The notes: generated by a model not told the origin, from the letters alone. A stretch of DNA of 64,000 bases from Bradyrhizobium sp. 139 (GCF_023074175.1 NZ_JADPKS010000078.1:62001-126000); one strand, 5' to 3'. Positions 23,766 to 34,696 are shown, numbered from the stretch's first letter. Program-made: numbers and translations.

Positions 23766-24998
23766 ATGACCGATGCACTCATCATCGATGCCTGCCGGAC
23801 CCCGCGGGGCGTCGGCAAGGCCGGCAAGGGAGCGCTTTCGGGCATTCACCCGCAGCAGCTCGGTGCGACCGTGCTGCGTGCGCTCGCCGACCGCACCGGC
23901 ATCGACACCGCCGATGTCGACGACATCGTCTGGGGCTGCAGCGCGCAGGTAGCGACCCAAAGCGGCGACCTCGGCCGGATGTCGGCGCTCGATGCCGGCT
24001 ACGACGTGCGCGCCAGCGCCGTGACGCTCGACCGCTTCTGCGGCTCCGGCATCACCAGCGTCGCGATGGCCGCGGCCTCGATCATGTCGGGCACCGAAGA
24101 CCTCGTCATCGCCGGCGGCTGCGAGATGATGTCGATGGAAGGACGCCGCGGCGGCGGTCCGATGATGATGGACTCTGGCAATCTGCGCCTGCGTGCGCGG
24201 CATCCGCAGTCGCATCAGGGCGTCTGCGCCGACGCCATCGCAACCCTCGAGGGCATCACGCGGCAGGACGTCGACGCGCTCGGTCTCGAAAGCCAGAAGC
24301 GCGCAGGCTTTGCGATGGCGAACGGTCACTTCAAGAAGAGCCTCGTGCCGGTTCATCGCGAGGACGGCAGCCTCGCGCTCGATCGTGAAGAATATCCGCG
24401 GCCGCAGACCACGATGGAAGGGTTGAGCGCATTGAAGCCCGCATTCCCCGCAATCGCCGACTACGCGCTCGACGACAAGGGGACGACCTATCGCGGTCTT
24501 ATTCTGCAAAAATATCCGGACCTGAACATCGACTTCATGCATCACGCCGGCAACTCCTCCGGCGTCGTCGACGGTGCCGCCGCGATCCTTCTCGCATCGT
24601 CCGCTTATGCCAGGGCGCACGGCCTGAAGCCGCGCGCCCGCGTCGTCGCGATGGCCAACATGGGGGACTCGCCGACCTTGATGCTGAACGCGCCGGTGCC
24701 GGCCACGCGCAAGGTGCTGGCGAAGGCGGGGCTGACCATCGACGACATCGACCTGTTCGAGATCAACGAGGCTTTTGCGGTGGTGGCGGAAAAGTACATC
24801 CGTGACCTCAGGCTCGACCGGGCCAAGGTCAACGTCAATGGCGGCTCGATCGCGCTCGGCCACCCGATCGGCGCCACCGGCTCGATCCTGATCGGCACCG
24901 TGCTCGACGAGCTCGAACGGCGTGACCTCAAGCGCGGTCTAGTCACCATGTGCGCCGCCGGCGGCATGGCTCCGGCCGTCATCATCGAGCGCGTCTAG
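23766..24998 (+). CDS. Acetyl-CoA C-acetyltransferase (thiolase)
   Basis: 410 residues; ATG at 23766 after GGCAGGAGGACAACGCC. All catalytic residues are present: acyl-accepting Cys92 (LDRFCGSGITS), His366 (GGSIALGHPIGATG) and Cys396 (VTMCAAGGMAP), with NEAFAVVAEKY between them. It catalyses reversible Claisen condensation or thiolysis of acyl-CoA, so it could act in beta-oxidation, polyhydroxybutyrate synthesis or the terminal step of ring-cleavage catabolism. It has its own 225-bp upstream region and is followed by a strong hairpin, so it is probably a single-gene unit. Confidence 0.92.
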   Translation: MTDALIIDACRTPRGVGKAGKGALSGIHPQQLGATVLRALADRTGIDTADVDDIVWGCSAQVATQSGDLGRMSALDAGYDVRASAVTLDRFCGSGITSVAMAAASIMSGTEDLVIAGGCEMMSMEGRRGGGPMMMDSGNLRLRARHPQSHQGVCADAIATLEGITRQDVDALGLESQKRAGFAMANGHFKKSLVPVHREDGSLALDREEYPRPQTTMEGLSALKPAFPAIADYALDDKGTTYRGLILQKYPDLNIDFMHHAGNSSGVVDGAAAILLASSAYARAHGLKPRARVVAMANMGDSPTLMLNAPVPATRKVLAKAGLTIDDIDLFEINEAFAVVAEKYIRDLRLDRAKVNVNGGSIALGHPIGATGSILIGTVLDELERRDLKRGLVTMCAAGGMAPAVIIERV

Positions 24999-25020
24999 CC
25001 TTATTTTCCAGGGTGAATCG

Positions 25021-25049
25021 CGACCGGCCTTTCACAAAGAGGCCGGTCG
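25021..25049 (+). terminator. Hairpin after the thiolase gene
   Basis: A perfect 10-bp stem, CGACCGGCCT with AGGCCGGTCG, around a 9-base loop, begins 22 bp after the thiolase stop. No T-run follows, so intrinsic termination is likely weak or assisted. The remaining region to 25278 is the presumed HU promoter area; no further gene was seen there. Confidence 0.5.
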
Positions 25050-25278
25050 TCGCTTGTCGAAAGCAGCGAATCAGCTTTAGCAAGGCGGCGTGCGGGCCTT
25101 TGAAACAAGGCAAAAACCGCTGCCGGAGGCTCCTTCCGCTCTGGAAGCCGCTGAAAAGCAGGGTTTTTTGCCAAAGAGGGCCAAAAAGCCCGTAAAATCG
25201 CGATAAAACTGTGCAGAAGGCTCTGGGCCTTCAACGGTTAGTCTAAGATGCAACCGGCAACGAATCAGAGGAGACACG

Positions 25279-25581
25279 ATGCCAACCCAAATGTCGAAAT
25301 CGCAGCTGATCGAAAAGATTGCGACTGCCACCGAGCTTTCCAAGCGCGACGTCAAGAGCGTCATGGAGACGCTGACCGACGTCGGTCACAAGGAGCTCAA
25401 GAAGAACGGTCTGTTCCTGGTGCCGGGCTTCGCCAAGTTCGTGGTCATCAAGAAGCCCGCGACCAAGGCGCGCAAGGGCACCAACCCGTTCACGGGTGAA
25501 GAGATGATGTTCAAGGCCAAGCCGGCCCGGAAGATCGTCCGCGCCCGCCCGGTCAAGGCCGCCAAGGACGCTGTGGGCTAA
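25279..25581 (+). CDS. HU-family DNA-binding protein
   Basis: 100 residues; ATG at 25279 after CAGAGGAGACACG. Typical HU/IHF fold: helical dimer part (KSQLIEKIATATELSKRDVK) and the beta-arm with the invariant KARKGTNPFTGEE segment. The C-terminus is extended and basic (KPARKIVRARPVKAAKDAVG). It bends and compacts DNA in the nucleoid. It converges on the lon gene, whose product degrades HU in other bacteria. An efficient terminator follows at once. Confidence 0.95.
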   Translation: MPTQMSKSQLIEKIATATELSKRDVKSVMETLTDVGHKELKKNGLFLVPGFAKFVVIKKPATKARKGTNPFTGEEMMFKAKPARKIVRARPVKAAKDAVG

Positions 25582-25587
25582 CAACGC

Positions 25588-25617
25588 AAAGGCCCCCTTC
25601 GCAGGAGGGGGCCTTTT
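25588..25617. terminator. Strong bidirectional intrinsic terminator
   Basis: An 11-bp perfect stem AAAGGCCCCCT / AGGGGGCCTTT with a 7-base loop and T-run lies 7 bp after the HU stop. Because the stem starts AAAG and ends CTTTT, it can also end leftward transcription arriving from the lon operon. Confidence 0.9.
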
Positions 25618-25650
25618 GATTGACGACCGCGAGGGCTGATTCGGAGGGGA

Positions 25651-25806
25651 TCAGCCCTTGCGGCGCTTCACTCGCACCGGGACCGGCTGAAGCCGCGGCT
25701 CCGGTGCCGCCAGCGCATCGCGAATCCGGTCGGTGGCGCGATCAAGCAACTGGCGCAGGCGCTGCGTTTTCCGCGATCGCTTTGCTCTTTTCAGCAGTTT
25801 CTTCAT
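25651..25806 (-). CDS. Very small basic protein downstream of lon
   Basis: 51 residues, starting 5 bp after the lon stop. GGCGGAG at the lon end can serve as ribosome binding site. The product MKKLLKRAKRSRKTQRLRQL, then LDRATDRIRDALAAPEPRLQ and PVPVRVKRRKG, is about one third Lys/Arg, with an amphipathic helix and a Pro-rich basic tail. It ends before the shared terminator, so it is the last gene of the hsp20-lon operon. No family is known to me. Possible roles are as a Lon substrate or adaptor or as a nucleic-acid binder; both are inference. Confidence 0.55.
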   Translation of the reverse strand: MKKLLKRAKRSRKTQRLRQLLDRATDRIRDALAAPEPRLQPVPVRVKRRKG

Positions 25807-25811
25807 CGCCT

Positions 25812-28205
<2,394 letters not shown>

Positions 28206-28213
28206 GATCGACC

Positions 28214-28597
28214 TCAGGATTTGGCGAGGCGCAGTGCGACGCAGCCGTCCATCACGAAGCGGCTGATGGCGTAGCGGCCAAGGGGAAGCGCGATGCGCCG
28301 CTCAAAGCGGCCCTGCGGCAGCTCGAGCCGGTGGATGCGGGCGTTGCGAAGCTCCGGCGGCAGGGTGCGCTGGCCGGAGATTACGAGCACGCCGTCATGG
28401 ATTACCGTCTCGACATTGTCGGGGTTGACGCCGGGAAGCGCGATCAGGATCAGGAGCTCATGCTCGGTTTCGAGCACGTCGATCGGCGGCTCCCAGCAGG
28501 CCTCCTGGCGGCCGAACTGCTGGCGCAGCCGTTCGGCGCGGGTCAGCGAGTCCAGGGCTTCGGACAGCATCCAGTCGAGGGGATTTTTGGGTTGCAT
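28214..28597 (-). CDS. Hsp20/alpha-crystallin-family small heat-shock protein
   Basis: 127 residues. The alpha-crystallin beta-sandwich spans about 40-125: WEPPIDVLETEHELLILIAL, PGVNPDNVETVIHDGVLVIS, and the FERRIALPLGRYAISRFVMD stretch. The usual I-x-I C-terminal anchor is absent; the protein ends VALRLAKS. It holds unfolding proteins and hands them to chaperones or, here, probably to Lon, whose gene follows by 8 bp. The 5' region shows no clear ROSE-type thermosensor and only a weak ribosome binding site, so heat control is not visible in sequence. Confidence 0.85.
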   Translation of the reverse strand: MQPKNPLDWMLSEALDSLTRAERLRQQFGRQEACWEPPIDVLETEHELLILIALPGVNPDNVETVIHDGVLVISGQRTLPPELRNARIHRLELPQGRFERRIALPLGRYAISRFVMDGCVALRLAKS

Positions 28598-28690
28598 GAT
28601 GCAGGCTCGGCGATGGGAAAGGCTGCATATGGGGCTGGTTCCCGAGAATTCCAGCCCGGCGGCGCGGACGTGCCATGCGGATCGTGCGAT

Positions 28691-28728
28691 CCGAAAAAGG
28701 CAAACGCCGCGGCCCGGACCGCGGCGTT
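28691..28728 (-). terminator. Intrinsic terminator of the ferritin-like gene
   Basis: On the complement strand, AACGCCGCGG pairs perfectly with CCGCGGCGTT around a 6-base loop (28703-28728), followed by GCCTTTTTC. It lies just after the ferritin-like gene and separates it from the hsp20-lon operon on the same strand. Confidence 0.85.
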
Positions 28729-28750
28729 CCGATATCAGACGGAATGCGGC

Positions 28751-29332
28751 TCAGGCTGCTTCGCGGTATTCCTCTTCCGCCTCGAGGTTGATCACGGAGG
28801 TGGCGAGCTCGGTCAGGGTGTGATCGGTCGCCTCTTCCTCGTCCAGCGTCGCCTGGAGCAATCTTGCGGCGTCCTGCATGCCGAGCTCCTCGGCCCAGGT
28901 GCGCAACGTGCCGTAGCGGGAGATCTCGTAGTGCTCGACCGCCTGCGCCGCCGCGAGCAGGCCGGCGTCGAGGGCAGGAGCGTTCTTGAACTCCTTCATG
29001 ATCTCGGCGCCTTCGTCGGTAATGCCGTTGATCGCTTCGCAAGGCTTGCCGCGCGCGGGCTTGCCCAGCATCTTGAAGACCTGGTCCAATCGTTTGACCT
29101 GGCCCTGCGTTTCGCGCAGATGCTTGTTGAAAGCCGCCGCGAGCTCCTTCGAGTTTGCCGCCTTGGCCATTTTAGGCAAGGTCTTGATGATCTTGTTCTC
29201 GGCGTAATAGATGTCCTTCAGCGTTTCCAAGAACAGGTCGCTCAGCATCTTCGGTGCCTGACGCGCGCGGCGCGCCGATGATTTCTTGGTTGTGCGTTTC
29301 TTCGTTGTGCGTTTCTTCGCTCTTTTGGCCAT
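28751..29332 (-). CDS. Ferritin-like DUF892 (YciE/YciF) protein with histone-like N-terminal tail
   Basis: 193 residues; the ATG at 29332 follows GACAGGAGGATTT. Residues 1-28 form a Lys/Arg/Thr tail, MAKRAKKRTTKKRTTKKSSA then RRARQ, with a repeated RTTKK unit. The rest is a four-helix YciE/YciF-type ferritin-like domain: LSDLFLETLKDIYYAENKII, ETQGQVKRLDQVF, AQAVEHYEISRYGTLRTWAE and LDEEEATDHTLTELA carry the Glu/His di-iron ligands. YciE/F proteins respond to osmotic and general stress. The tail, which the family normally lacks, suggests DNA association similar to Dps. Confidence 0.85.
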   Translation of the reverse strand: MAKRAKKRTTKKRTTKKSSARRARQAPKMLSDLFLETLKDIYYAENKIIKTLPKMAKAANSKELAAAFNKHLRETQGQVKRLDQVFKMLGKPARGKPCEAINGITDEGAEIMKEFKNAPALDAGLLAAAQAVEHYEISRYGTLRTWAEELGMQDAARLLQATLDEEEATDHTLTELATSVINLEAEEEYREAA

Positions 29333-29435
29333 AAATCCTCCTGTCGAGGTGAACGGGAAGGCCCGGCCTTCCTCTATCCTCGAGCGATCAAGACTCGGAG
29401 ACGCCAAAGGTTCCCAATCTGCAACGGGTTGCTGA

Positions 29436-29642
29436 CTAACCCGGCCGCTTGTACGGATCTTCCTGGCGCTGTCGCGCTTCCGTCGCGCGATCGAGGCGTT
29501 CGCGCTCGCTGCGGCGCAGGTGGCCGGCCTTCATCACGCCGTAGACGAGGACACCGCCGAGCACGAATGCGCCGATGAACCAGAGCCAAAGCATCTGGGT
29601 CGAGGCGTGCCCCAGCAGCATGCTAACTCCGCTGTCGCTCAT
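29436..29642 (-). CDS. Small single-pass membrane protein, 68 aa
   Basis: ATG at 29642 with GGTGGAG about 8 bases upstream. One transmembrane helix (MLWLWFIGAFVLGGVLVYGV, about residues 17-36) followed by a charged cytoplasmic tail (RRSERERLDRATEARQRQED). No family recognised. Upstream of the ferritin-like gene on the same strand with a 103-bp gap; stress-related co-expression is possible but unsupported. Confidence 0.6.
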   Translation of the reverse strand: MSDSGVSMLLGHASTQMLWLWFIGAFVLGGVLVYGVMKAGHLRRSERERLDRATEARQRQEDPYKRPG

Positions 29643-30168
29643 AGATGATCTCCACCATGTCCTTTGCGGTTATCGTCAGCTAAGTCGGCTGGCGGAAGGT
29701 CGTTCCTAGCGGTCATCGCACGCGGCGCGTCACACCAGATACGCCAGATGCTGCCGCACCGGAGTCCCCTTCGTCTCGACGCGCCGTGCGGTCGCCGGCC
29801 TCGGTCGATCGCCATTTCGATCTGCGGCGATTGAGGCGAGCTGTTCACCGCACGCTGCTTCGTCTCCGCGAGCCTGATCGCGCGCACCCTCGGGCGCACC
29901 GGAAATGCCGTGCTCTCACACGTGCTCGGCATGCTGCTCGCAGCCTATTCGGTGCAGTTCGTCATCAACGGAATTGCAGCCGTCGGGGCGAGCCTGCCAT
30001 AAGGCTGTGACAATCTGTTAATCTGTTGATTTTGCGGTCCTATTTCGTGCCCTTGCGGTGTCTCCGGCAAGACAGCGCCTGATCCAGGCCGCTTTTTCTT
30101 GCACTGCCACATTGCTTTGACGTACTTCCCGTCTAACAAACGCCCATCGCCAGGAAATCGAGATATCG
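29643..30168. other. Gene-poor gap containing a MarC-type remnant
   Basis: Apart from the remnant at 29835-30001, which is listed separately, no gene with a ribosome binding site was found. The last 165 bp are presumed to carry the promoter of the aldolase gene. Confidence 0.5.
29835..30001 (+). pseudogene. C-terminal remnant of a MarC-family membrane protein
   Basis: An open frame that begins after a stop at 29832 reads SLIARTLGRTGNAVLSHVLG, then MLLAAYSVQFVINGIAAVGA and SLP-stop. This is the conserved last helix region of MarC-type integral membrane proteins (LGRTG...MGLLLAA.AVQFV..G). The five preceding helices are absent, and there is no start. A decayed fragment. Confidence 0.55.
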
Positions 30169-30816
30169 ATGACAGCGGACGAGCTCGACAAGAGGCAGGC
30201 CATCATCGACGCGTGCCGCCGCATGAACGCGCTCGGCATCAACCAGGGCACCTCGGGCAATATCAGCGTCCGGCATGCGGACGGGCTTCTGGTCACGCCG
30301 ACCAGCGTGCCCTATGACGCCATGACGCCCGACCAGATCGTTTTTATGACTATGGAGGGCGCGCATGCCCCGAGCCAGAAGCCGTCCAGCGAATGGCGCT
30401 TCCATCGCGACATCCTGAAGTCGCGGCCCGACGTCAACGCCGTCGTGCACGCCCATCCGACTTATTGCACCATCCTGGCGATCATGGGCATGGAGATCCC
30501 GCCCGTGCACTACATGATCGCAGCGGCCGGCGGCGACAGCATCCGCTGCGCACCCTATGCCACCTTCGGAACGGCGGAACTATCCGAGCATGCGCTGCGG
30601 GCGCTGGAGGGAAGGCTCGCCTGCCTGCTCGACCATCACGGCATGATCGCGGTCGGCAAGACGCTGGACAAGGCCATGTGGCTCGCCGTCGAGGTCGAGA
30701 CCCTGGCGCGGCAGTATCACGGCTGCCTCCAGATCGGGAAACCGCCGCTGCTTCCCAGCGACGAGATCGAACGTGTCCGCCAGCGCATGGCCGGCTACGG
30801 CATGTCGGAAGGTTAG
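30169..30816 (+). CDS. Class II aldolase/adducin-family protein (fuculose-phosphate-aldolase-like)
   Basis: 215 residues, the size of FucA-type aldolases. The zinc ligands are in VVHAHPTYCT (HxH) and the later LLDHHGMIAVGK histidine. The catalytic Glu lies in PSSEWRFHRDIL, and the phosphate site in NQGTSGNISVRH and TPTSVPYD. It would cleave a sugar phosphate to dihydroxyacetone phosphate and an aldehyde, or act on a related hydroxy-acid substrate. Next gene on the same strand (ClC) begins about 60 bp later, so cotranscription is possible, though a functional link is unclear. Confidence 0.85.
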   Translation: MTADELDKRQAIIDACRRMNALGINQGTSGNISVRHADGLLVTPTSVPYDAMTPDQIVFMTMEGAHAPSQKPSSEWRFHRDILKSRPDVNAVVHAHPTYCTILAIMGMEIPPVHYMIAAAGGDSIRCAPYATFGTAELSEHALRALEGRLACLLDHHGMIAVGKTLDKAMWLAVEVETLARQYHGCLQIGKPPLLPSDEIERVRQRMAGYGMSEG

Positions 30817-30875
30817 GGCAGGCGGTGTTCGCGCGGATCAGACATATCACCGATCGCAAGGGATCGAACCGCGTC

Positions 30876-32612
30876 ATGGTTCGGCTCCGCGCGCTGTTGC
30901 GCAGCAACGAGTTCTACCTGATCCCGCTGGCCCTCGTGATCGGCACACTGGTCGGCGCGATCGTGACGCTGATGGCCGAGATCGCGCAGATTGCCCATAT
31001 GGTGATCTACGGCATTCCCGTCGATGTTCGCCTGTCCGCCAATGCGCGCGTCAGCCCTTGGGCGGCGCTGCTCGCGCCCGCACTCGGTGGGTTGGCACTC
31101 GGCATCATGGAATGGTCGCGGCGGCGCATGAAGATTTCGAACGCGGTCGACCCGATCGAGGCCAATGCACTGCGCGGCGGCAATCTGTCGATGCGCGACA
31201 GCGTGGTGGTGTCGAGCCAGACGCTGATCTCCAACGGCTGCGGCGCCTCGGTCGGCCTCGAGGCCGGCTATACCCAGATCGGCTCGGGCATTGCCTCGCT
31301 GCTCGGCAAGTTCTTCAATCTTCGCCGCACCGATCTTCGCCTGATCGTCGGCTGCGGCGCCGCCGCTGCAATCGCGGCGGCGTTCGGCGCGCCGATCACC
31401 GGCGCCTTCTATGCCTGCGAGCTGATCGTCGGCGTCTATTCGGTCGGCAGCGCCGCCCCGATCCTGGCGGCCTCGCTGGCCGGTGCCCTGACCGCGCAAT
31501 GGCTCGGCGGCGCGCCGTACTCCCTCGAAATACCGAAGGTCAGCTCGGTCGGCATCGAGCAATATCTGGCGCTGGTCGGGCTCGCGCTCGTGACCAGCGG
31601 CGTCGGCATCGCGGTGATGCGTTCGTCTTCGACGTTCGAGCGCCTGTTCGCCTGGCTACCGATCTGGCTGCGGCCGGTGATCGGTGGCCTCATCGTCGGC
31701 GGCTTTGCGATTCTCACGCCGCAGGTGCTGGCGGCCGGCCACGGCGCCATGGTGCTCGATCTGTTTCACGACATGACGATCGGTCTGATCGCACTGATCA
31801 TCGCCCTGAAGGTGACGGCCTGCCTGATCTCGCTCGCCTCCGGCTTCCGCGGCGGACTGTTCTTCGCCTCGCTGTTCGTCGGCAGCCTGATCGGAAAATT
31901 CTTTGCCGCGGTGCTGTTGCTGATCAGCCCGAATTTCGTGATCGACCCGCTGGTCGCGATGCTGACGGGTATGGCCACGCTCGGCGTCGCCATTGTCGGC
32001 GGTCCTCTGACCATGTCGTTCCTCGTGCTCGAGATGACCCGCAATGTCGACGTCACGGCCGTGGTGCTGGCCGGCTGTATCGTCACCTCGATCTGCGTCC
32101 GCTTCATGTTCGGCCATTCCTTCTCGACCTGGCGCCTGCATCTGCGTGGCGAGACGATCCGCAGTGCCAACGACGTCGGCTGGCTGCGCAACCTCACCGT
32201 CGAGCGGCTGATGCGCTCGGACGTCGGCAAGGTGCCGTCGACCACGACGATCGCTGCGGTCCGTGGCGAGTTCGCGCTGGGATCGCGGCCCGGAATCGTC
32301 ATCGTCAACAATGCGGACGAATATGTCGGGCTCGTCCTGCTGCCGGACCTGTTCTCCAGCGACCTCGACACCATTGCGGACGAGATCCAGGTGATCGAGC
32401 TCGCGCGCCTGACCGAGATCGTGCTGATCCCGGAAATGAACGTGAAGTCGGCGATGGCGGTGTTCGACGAGGCGGAGGCCGAGATGCTGGCGGTGGTCGA
32501 TTCCACCGACAGCCGCAAGGTGGTCGGCTTTCTCACCGAGACCTTCGCCCGCCGCCGCTATGTCGAGGAGATCGACAAGGCGACGCGCGGCGTGCTTGGC
32601 GCGCTGTCTTAG
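30876..32612 (+). CDS. ClC-family chloride channel/antiporter with C-terminal CBS-like region
   Basis: 578 residues from the ATG at 30876; a GTG at 30825 would add 17 residues. About ten membrane helices in the ClC arrangement: NGCGASVGLEAGYTQIGSGI corresponds to the GREGP selectivity region with its gating Glu retained, and ASGFRGGLFFASLFVGSLIG to the GxFxP region. Residues about 430-570 form a soluble regulatory part with two CBS-like halves (NLTVERLMRSDVGKVPSTTT and VFDEAEAEMLAVVDSTDSRK). It moves chloride or another anion across the inner membrane. The variant selectivity motifs leave ion choice uncertain. Confidence 0.85.
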   Translation: MVRLRALLRSNEFYLIPLALVIGTLVGAIVTLMAEIAQIAHMVIYGIPVDVRLSANARVSPWAALLAPALGGLALGIMEWSRRRMKISNAVDPIEANALRGGNLSMRDSVVVSSQTLISNGCGASVGLEAGYTQIGSGIASLLGKFFNLRRTDLRLIVGCGAAAAIAAAFGAPITGAFYACELIVGVYSVGSAAPILAASLAGALTAQWLGGAPYSLEIPKVSSVGIEQYLALVGLALVTSGVGIAVMRSSSTFERLFAWLPIWLRPVIGGLIVGGFAILTPQVLAAGHGAMVLDLFHDMTIGLIALIIALKVTACLISLASGFRGGLFFASLFVGSLIGKFFAAVLLLISPNFVIDPLVAMLTGMATLGVAIVGGPLTMSFLVLEMTRNVDVTAVVLAGCIVTSICVRFMFGHSFSTWRLHLRGETIRSANDVGWLRNLTVERLMRSDVGKVPSTTTIAAVRGEFALGSRPGIVIVNNADEYVGLVLLPDLFSSDLDTIADEIQVIELARLTEIVLIPEMNVKSAMAVFDEAEAEMLAVVDSTDSRKVVGFLTETFARRRYVEEIDKATRGVLGALS

Positions 32613-32619
32613 CCGTGAG

Positions 32620-32877
32620 CTATCGGCCTGGTTGAGGCGGAGCCGCGACGACGCAGCCCACGATCCGGCGGACCAGTGGCAGCACCATCAGCAGTGTTGG
32701 AAAGGCGACGAGCCATGATAGCCCCCAGGCGCCGGGCCAGGTCGCGAGGAACGCCGGCGTCGCGCCAAGGCTCCGCAGCGTCGAAATGACCGACACCACG
32801 GCCGTCATGAGGATGGACAGCACGAATGGCATCACGATCGGCGCATAGCGCGCCGGCAGTTTGCGAACCGCAATCAT
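32620..32877 (-). CDS. DUF2798-family membrane protein
   Basis: 85 residues. The KLPARYAPIVMPFVLSILMT segment opens the first helix and AWGLSWLVAFPTLLMVLPLV the second, the two-helix layout of DUF2798 proteins, with the typical RYAPIVMPFVLS and P-x-x-R-R-I-V motifs. Function unknown; the family is inner-membrane. It converges on the ClC gene with 7 bp between the stops. The 290 bp beyond its start (32878-33167) carry no gene I can support. Confidence 0.75.
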   Translation of the reverse strand: MIAVRKLPARYAPIVMPFVLSILMTAVVSVISTLRSLGATPAFLATWPGAWGLSWLVAFPTLLMVLPLVRRIVGCVVAAPPQPGR

Positions 32878-33167
32878 CTGATTTCTCTCGAGGAAAAGGA
32901 CGCGTCAGTCACGTTGAACCCTGAAATGGCATCGATTCCGACGGCGTCGGTTGATGCGTTGGTTCACGTAAAACGCTTACGGCGACCGAAAAACGGCGCG
33001 GTTGTTCATTATCCGCTCAGGTTCGACGGTTCAAGCTGCATCTGGTCGTTCGGTTTACAATCGTTCAAAGCGTGGCAGATTGCCGCGATCATGAAACCAT
33101 TTCAGTGGTTTTCGCGTTATGAATGGTTTGCTTATGTCGCTTTGGGCGAGAACAGAGGAAGGTCGAG

Positions 33168-33572
33168 ATGAGTGATGGACCGATGATTTCCGCAGCCGGC
33201 CGCAACATCGTCCTCGCCGCCTTCGCAAGCCTCGCCATGGTTGCGGCCTCTGCATCGCCCTCGGCTGCGGCCTCTTCGGTGCCGGACAAGGCGGTGTCCG
33301 CAAAGGCCGTCACGGCAGGTCAGGCTTCCTCCGCCGTCACAGATTTCAGCGCCGCTCGCCGCCACCGCTATTATCGGCGAGGTCCGAATGCCGCGGGTCT
33401 GGCCTTCATGGGCGTGGCGGCAGGTCTGATCGGAGGCGCGATCGCCGAGAGCCGGCGCCAGGAGTATTACGAGAACCGCTATTATTACGGCCCGGGTCCT
33501 TACTACGGTGGCCCGGGGTATTACGGCGGCGGTCCCTACTACGGGCCGCGTGGTTATTATCAGCCGTACTAG
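33168..33572 (+). CDS. Exported Tyr/Gly-rich protein
   Basis: 134 residues; ATG at 33168 after GAGGAAGG (an ATG at 33183 is also possible). Signal-like segment NIVLAAFASLAMVAASASPS followed by a small hydrophobic helix (AAGLAFMGVAAGLIGGAIAE). The C-terminal 40 residues consist of Tyr-Tyr-Gly-Pro-type repeats (YYYGPGPYYGGPGYYGGGPY). Such exported proteins are common in Bradyrhizobium and may act at the cell surface; function unknown. Confidence 0.7.
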   Translation: MSDGPMISAAGRNIVLAAFASLAMVAASASPSAAASSVPDKAVSAKAVTAGQASSAVTDFSAARRHRYYRRGPNAAGLAFMGVAAGLIGGAIAESRRQEYYENRYYYGPGPYYGGPGYYGGGPYYGPRGYYQPY

Positions 33573-33724
33573 GGCGCGTACTCATAATCTTCATCTTCGT
33601 CGATGTCCGGCTCGACCCGACACCGACCGCCCTGGTGCAACCGCAGCAGATGTCGCGATGGGCCGGAAGGCGACATCGCTGACGCGCCACAATTGTCGCC
33701 GACGACTTCTTCGAGTGAACCAGC

Positions 33725-34696
33725 CTAGCTGTGAAGTTGCGAGTTGAGGCCGCTCCAATTTGGTGTACGTCTAGTTGCCTCAAGAGCGCCGCTCTGGGAA
33801 TTGCGACGAAAAAGAAGGCCCTTCTGGCCCGAGAGTTCTTTAGCTTTCAGGACGCGGCCATCTTCCAGCAGGATGCGCGCGCCTGCCGTGACATAACAGC
33901 CTGCTTCGACGACACAGTCGTCACCCAGTGAAATGCCGATACCGGCGTTGGCTCCGATCAGGCAGCGCTCGCCAACTGTAATCCTCTCTTTCCCGCCTCC
34001 GGACAGAGTGCCCATGATCGACGCTCCGCCACCAATGTCGCTGCCGCTTCCCACAACCACACCGGCGCTTATCCGGCCTTCGACCATGCAGGGACCGAGC
34101 GTACCCGCATTAAAATTGCAGAAGCCTTCATGCATCACGGTTGTGACCGGAGCCAGGTAGGCTCCGAGCCTTACGCGATCCGCATCTGCAATTCTAATGT
34201 CCGCAGGCGTCACATAATCAGTCATGCGCGGAAACTTATCCACGCCTGTCACCTCAAACGCGAGGGCACGCTTTCGCGCCACCATTTGCGCTTCCGGTAC
34301 ACGAGAGCATTCACAGGGACCGAGTGTCGTCCAGGCAACGTTAGGTAACAGCCTGAAAATTCCCTCAAGATTCAGGCAATTAGGCTGAACGAGCCGGTGG
34401 CTCAGCAGATGGAGTCGAAGATATGCGTCGTGCACATCGCTTGGCGCAGATGCAAGAGAGTCAATTTCTGTCTGAATGGAAACGATGTCGACATTGCGGA
34501 TGTCGTCGTGTCGCGCATATCCGTCTGCCGACTCGCCCAACGATCTGCTGATCTCGTCGCTCGTCAACCGTACCGTTGCCGCCTTGCCGCCCTCCACAAT
34601 TAGGCGTAGCCGGAGAAACCAGCAATCCAGCACGCGACCATCAGCGGCAATCGTCGCAAATCCCTCGCCTCTCGCGCCCCTCAGTTCTATCGTCAT
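33725..34696 (-). CDS. dapD: Tetrahydrodipicolinate N-succinyltransferase (DapD), long Pseudomonas/actinobacterial type
   Basis: 323 residues. N-terminal domain followed by a left-handed beta-helix with hexapeptide repeats: VMHEGFCNFNAGTLGPCMVE, GRISAGVVVGSGSDIGGGAS and GERCLIGANAGIGISLGDDC. These motifs match the long DapD class of Pseudomonas and actinobacteria, not the approximately 280-residue class normal in rhizobia. It succinylates tetrahydrodipicolinate in lysine/diaminopimelate synthesis (EC 2.3.1.117). It is isolated, has lower local GC and borders a repeat island, all suggesting acquisition. A specialised biosynthetic role is also possible. Confidence 0.85.
   Translation of the reverse strand: MTIELRGARGEGFATIAADGRVLDCWFLRLRLIVEGGKAATVRLTSDEISRSLGESADGYARHDDIRNVDIVSIQTEIDSLASAPSDVHDAYLRLHLLSHRLVQPNCLNLEGIFRLLPNVAWTTLGPCECSRVPEAQMVARKRALAFEVTGVDKFPRMTDYVTPADIRIADADRVRLGAYLAPVTTVMHEGFCNFNAGTLGPCMVEGRISAGVVVGSGSDIGGGASIMGTLSGGGKERITVGERCLIGANAGIGISLGDDCVVEAGCYVTAGARILLEDGRVLKAKELSGQKGLLFRRNSQSGALEATRRTPNWSGLNSQLHS

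Noticed and set aside
28598..28702. Possible ROSE-type RNA thermometer before hsp20
   Set aside because: The conserved anti-Shine-Dalgarno element and a strong Shine-Dalgarno are not visible; the hairpin here is the terminator of the upstream gene.
30773..32635. A 620-codon frame overlapping the ClC gene on the same strand
   Set aside because: The product is Arg-rich shadow sequence; the ClC frame contains the membrane helices and motifs.
32914..33171. An 85-codon frame upstream of the Tyr/Gly-rich protein gene
   Set aside because: No ribosome binding site and no recognisable product; it ends inside the next gene's start region.
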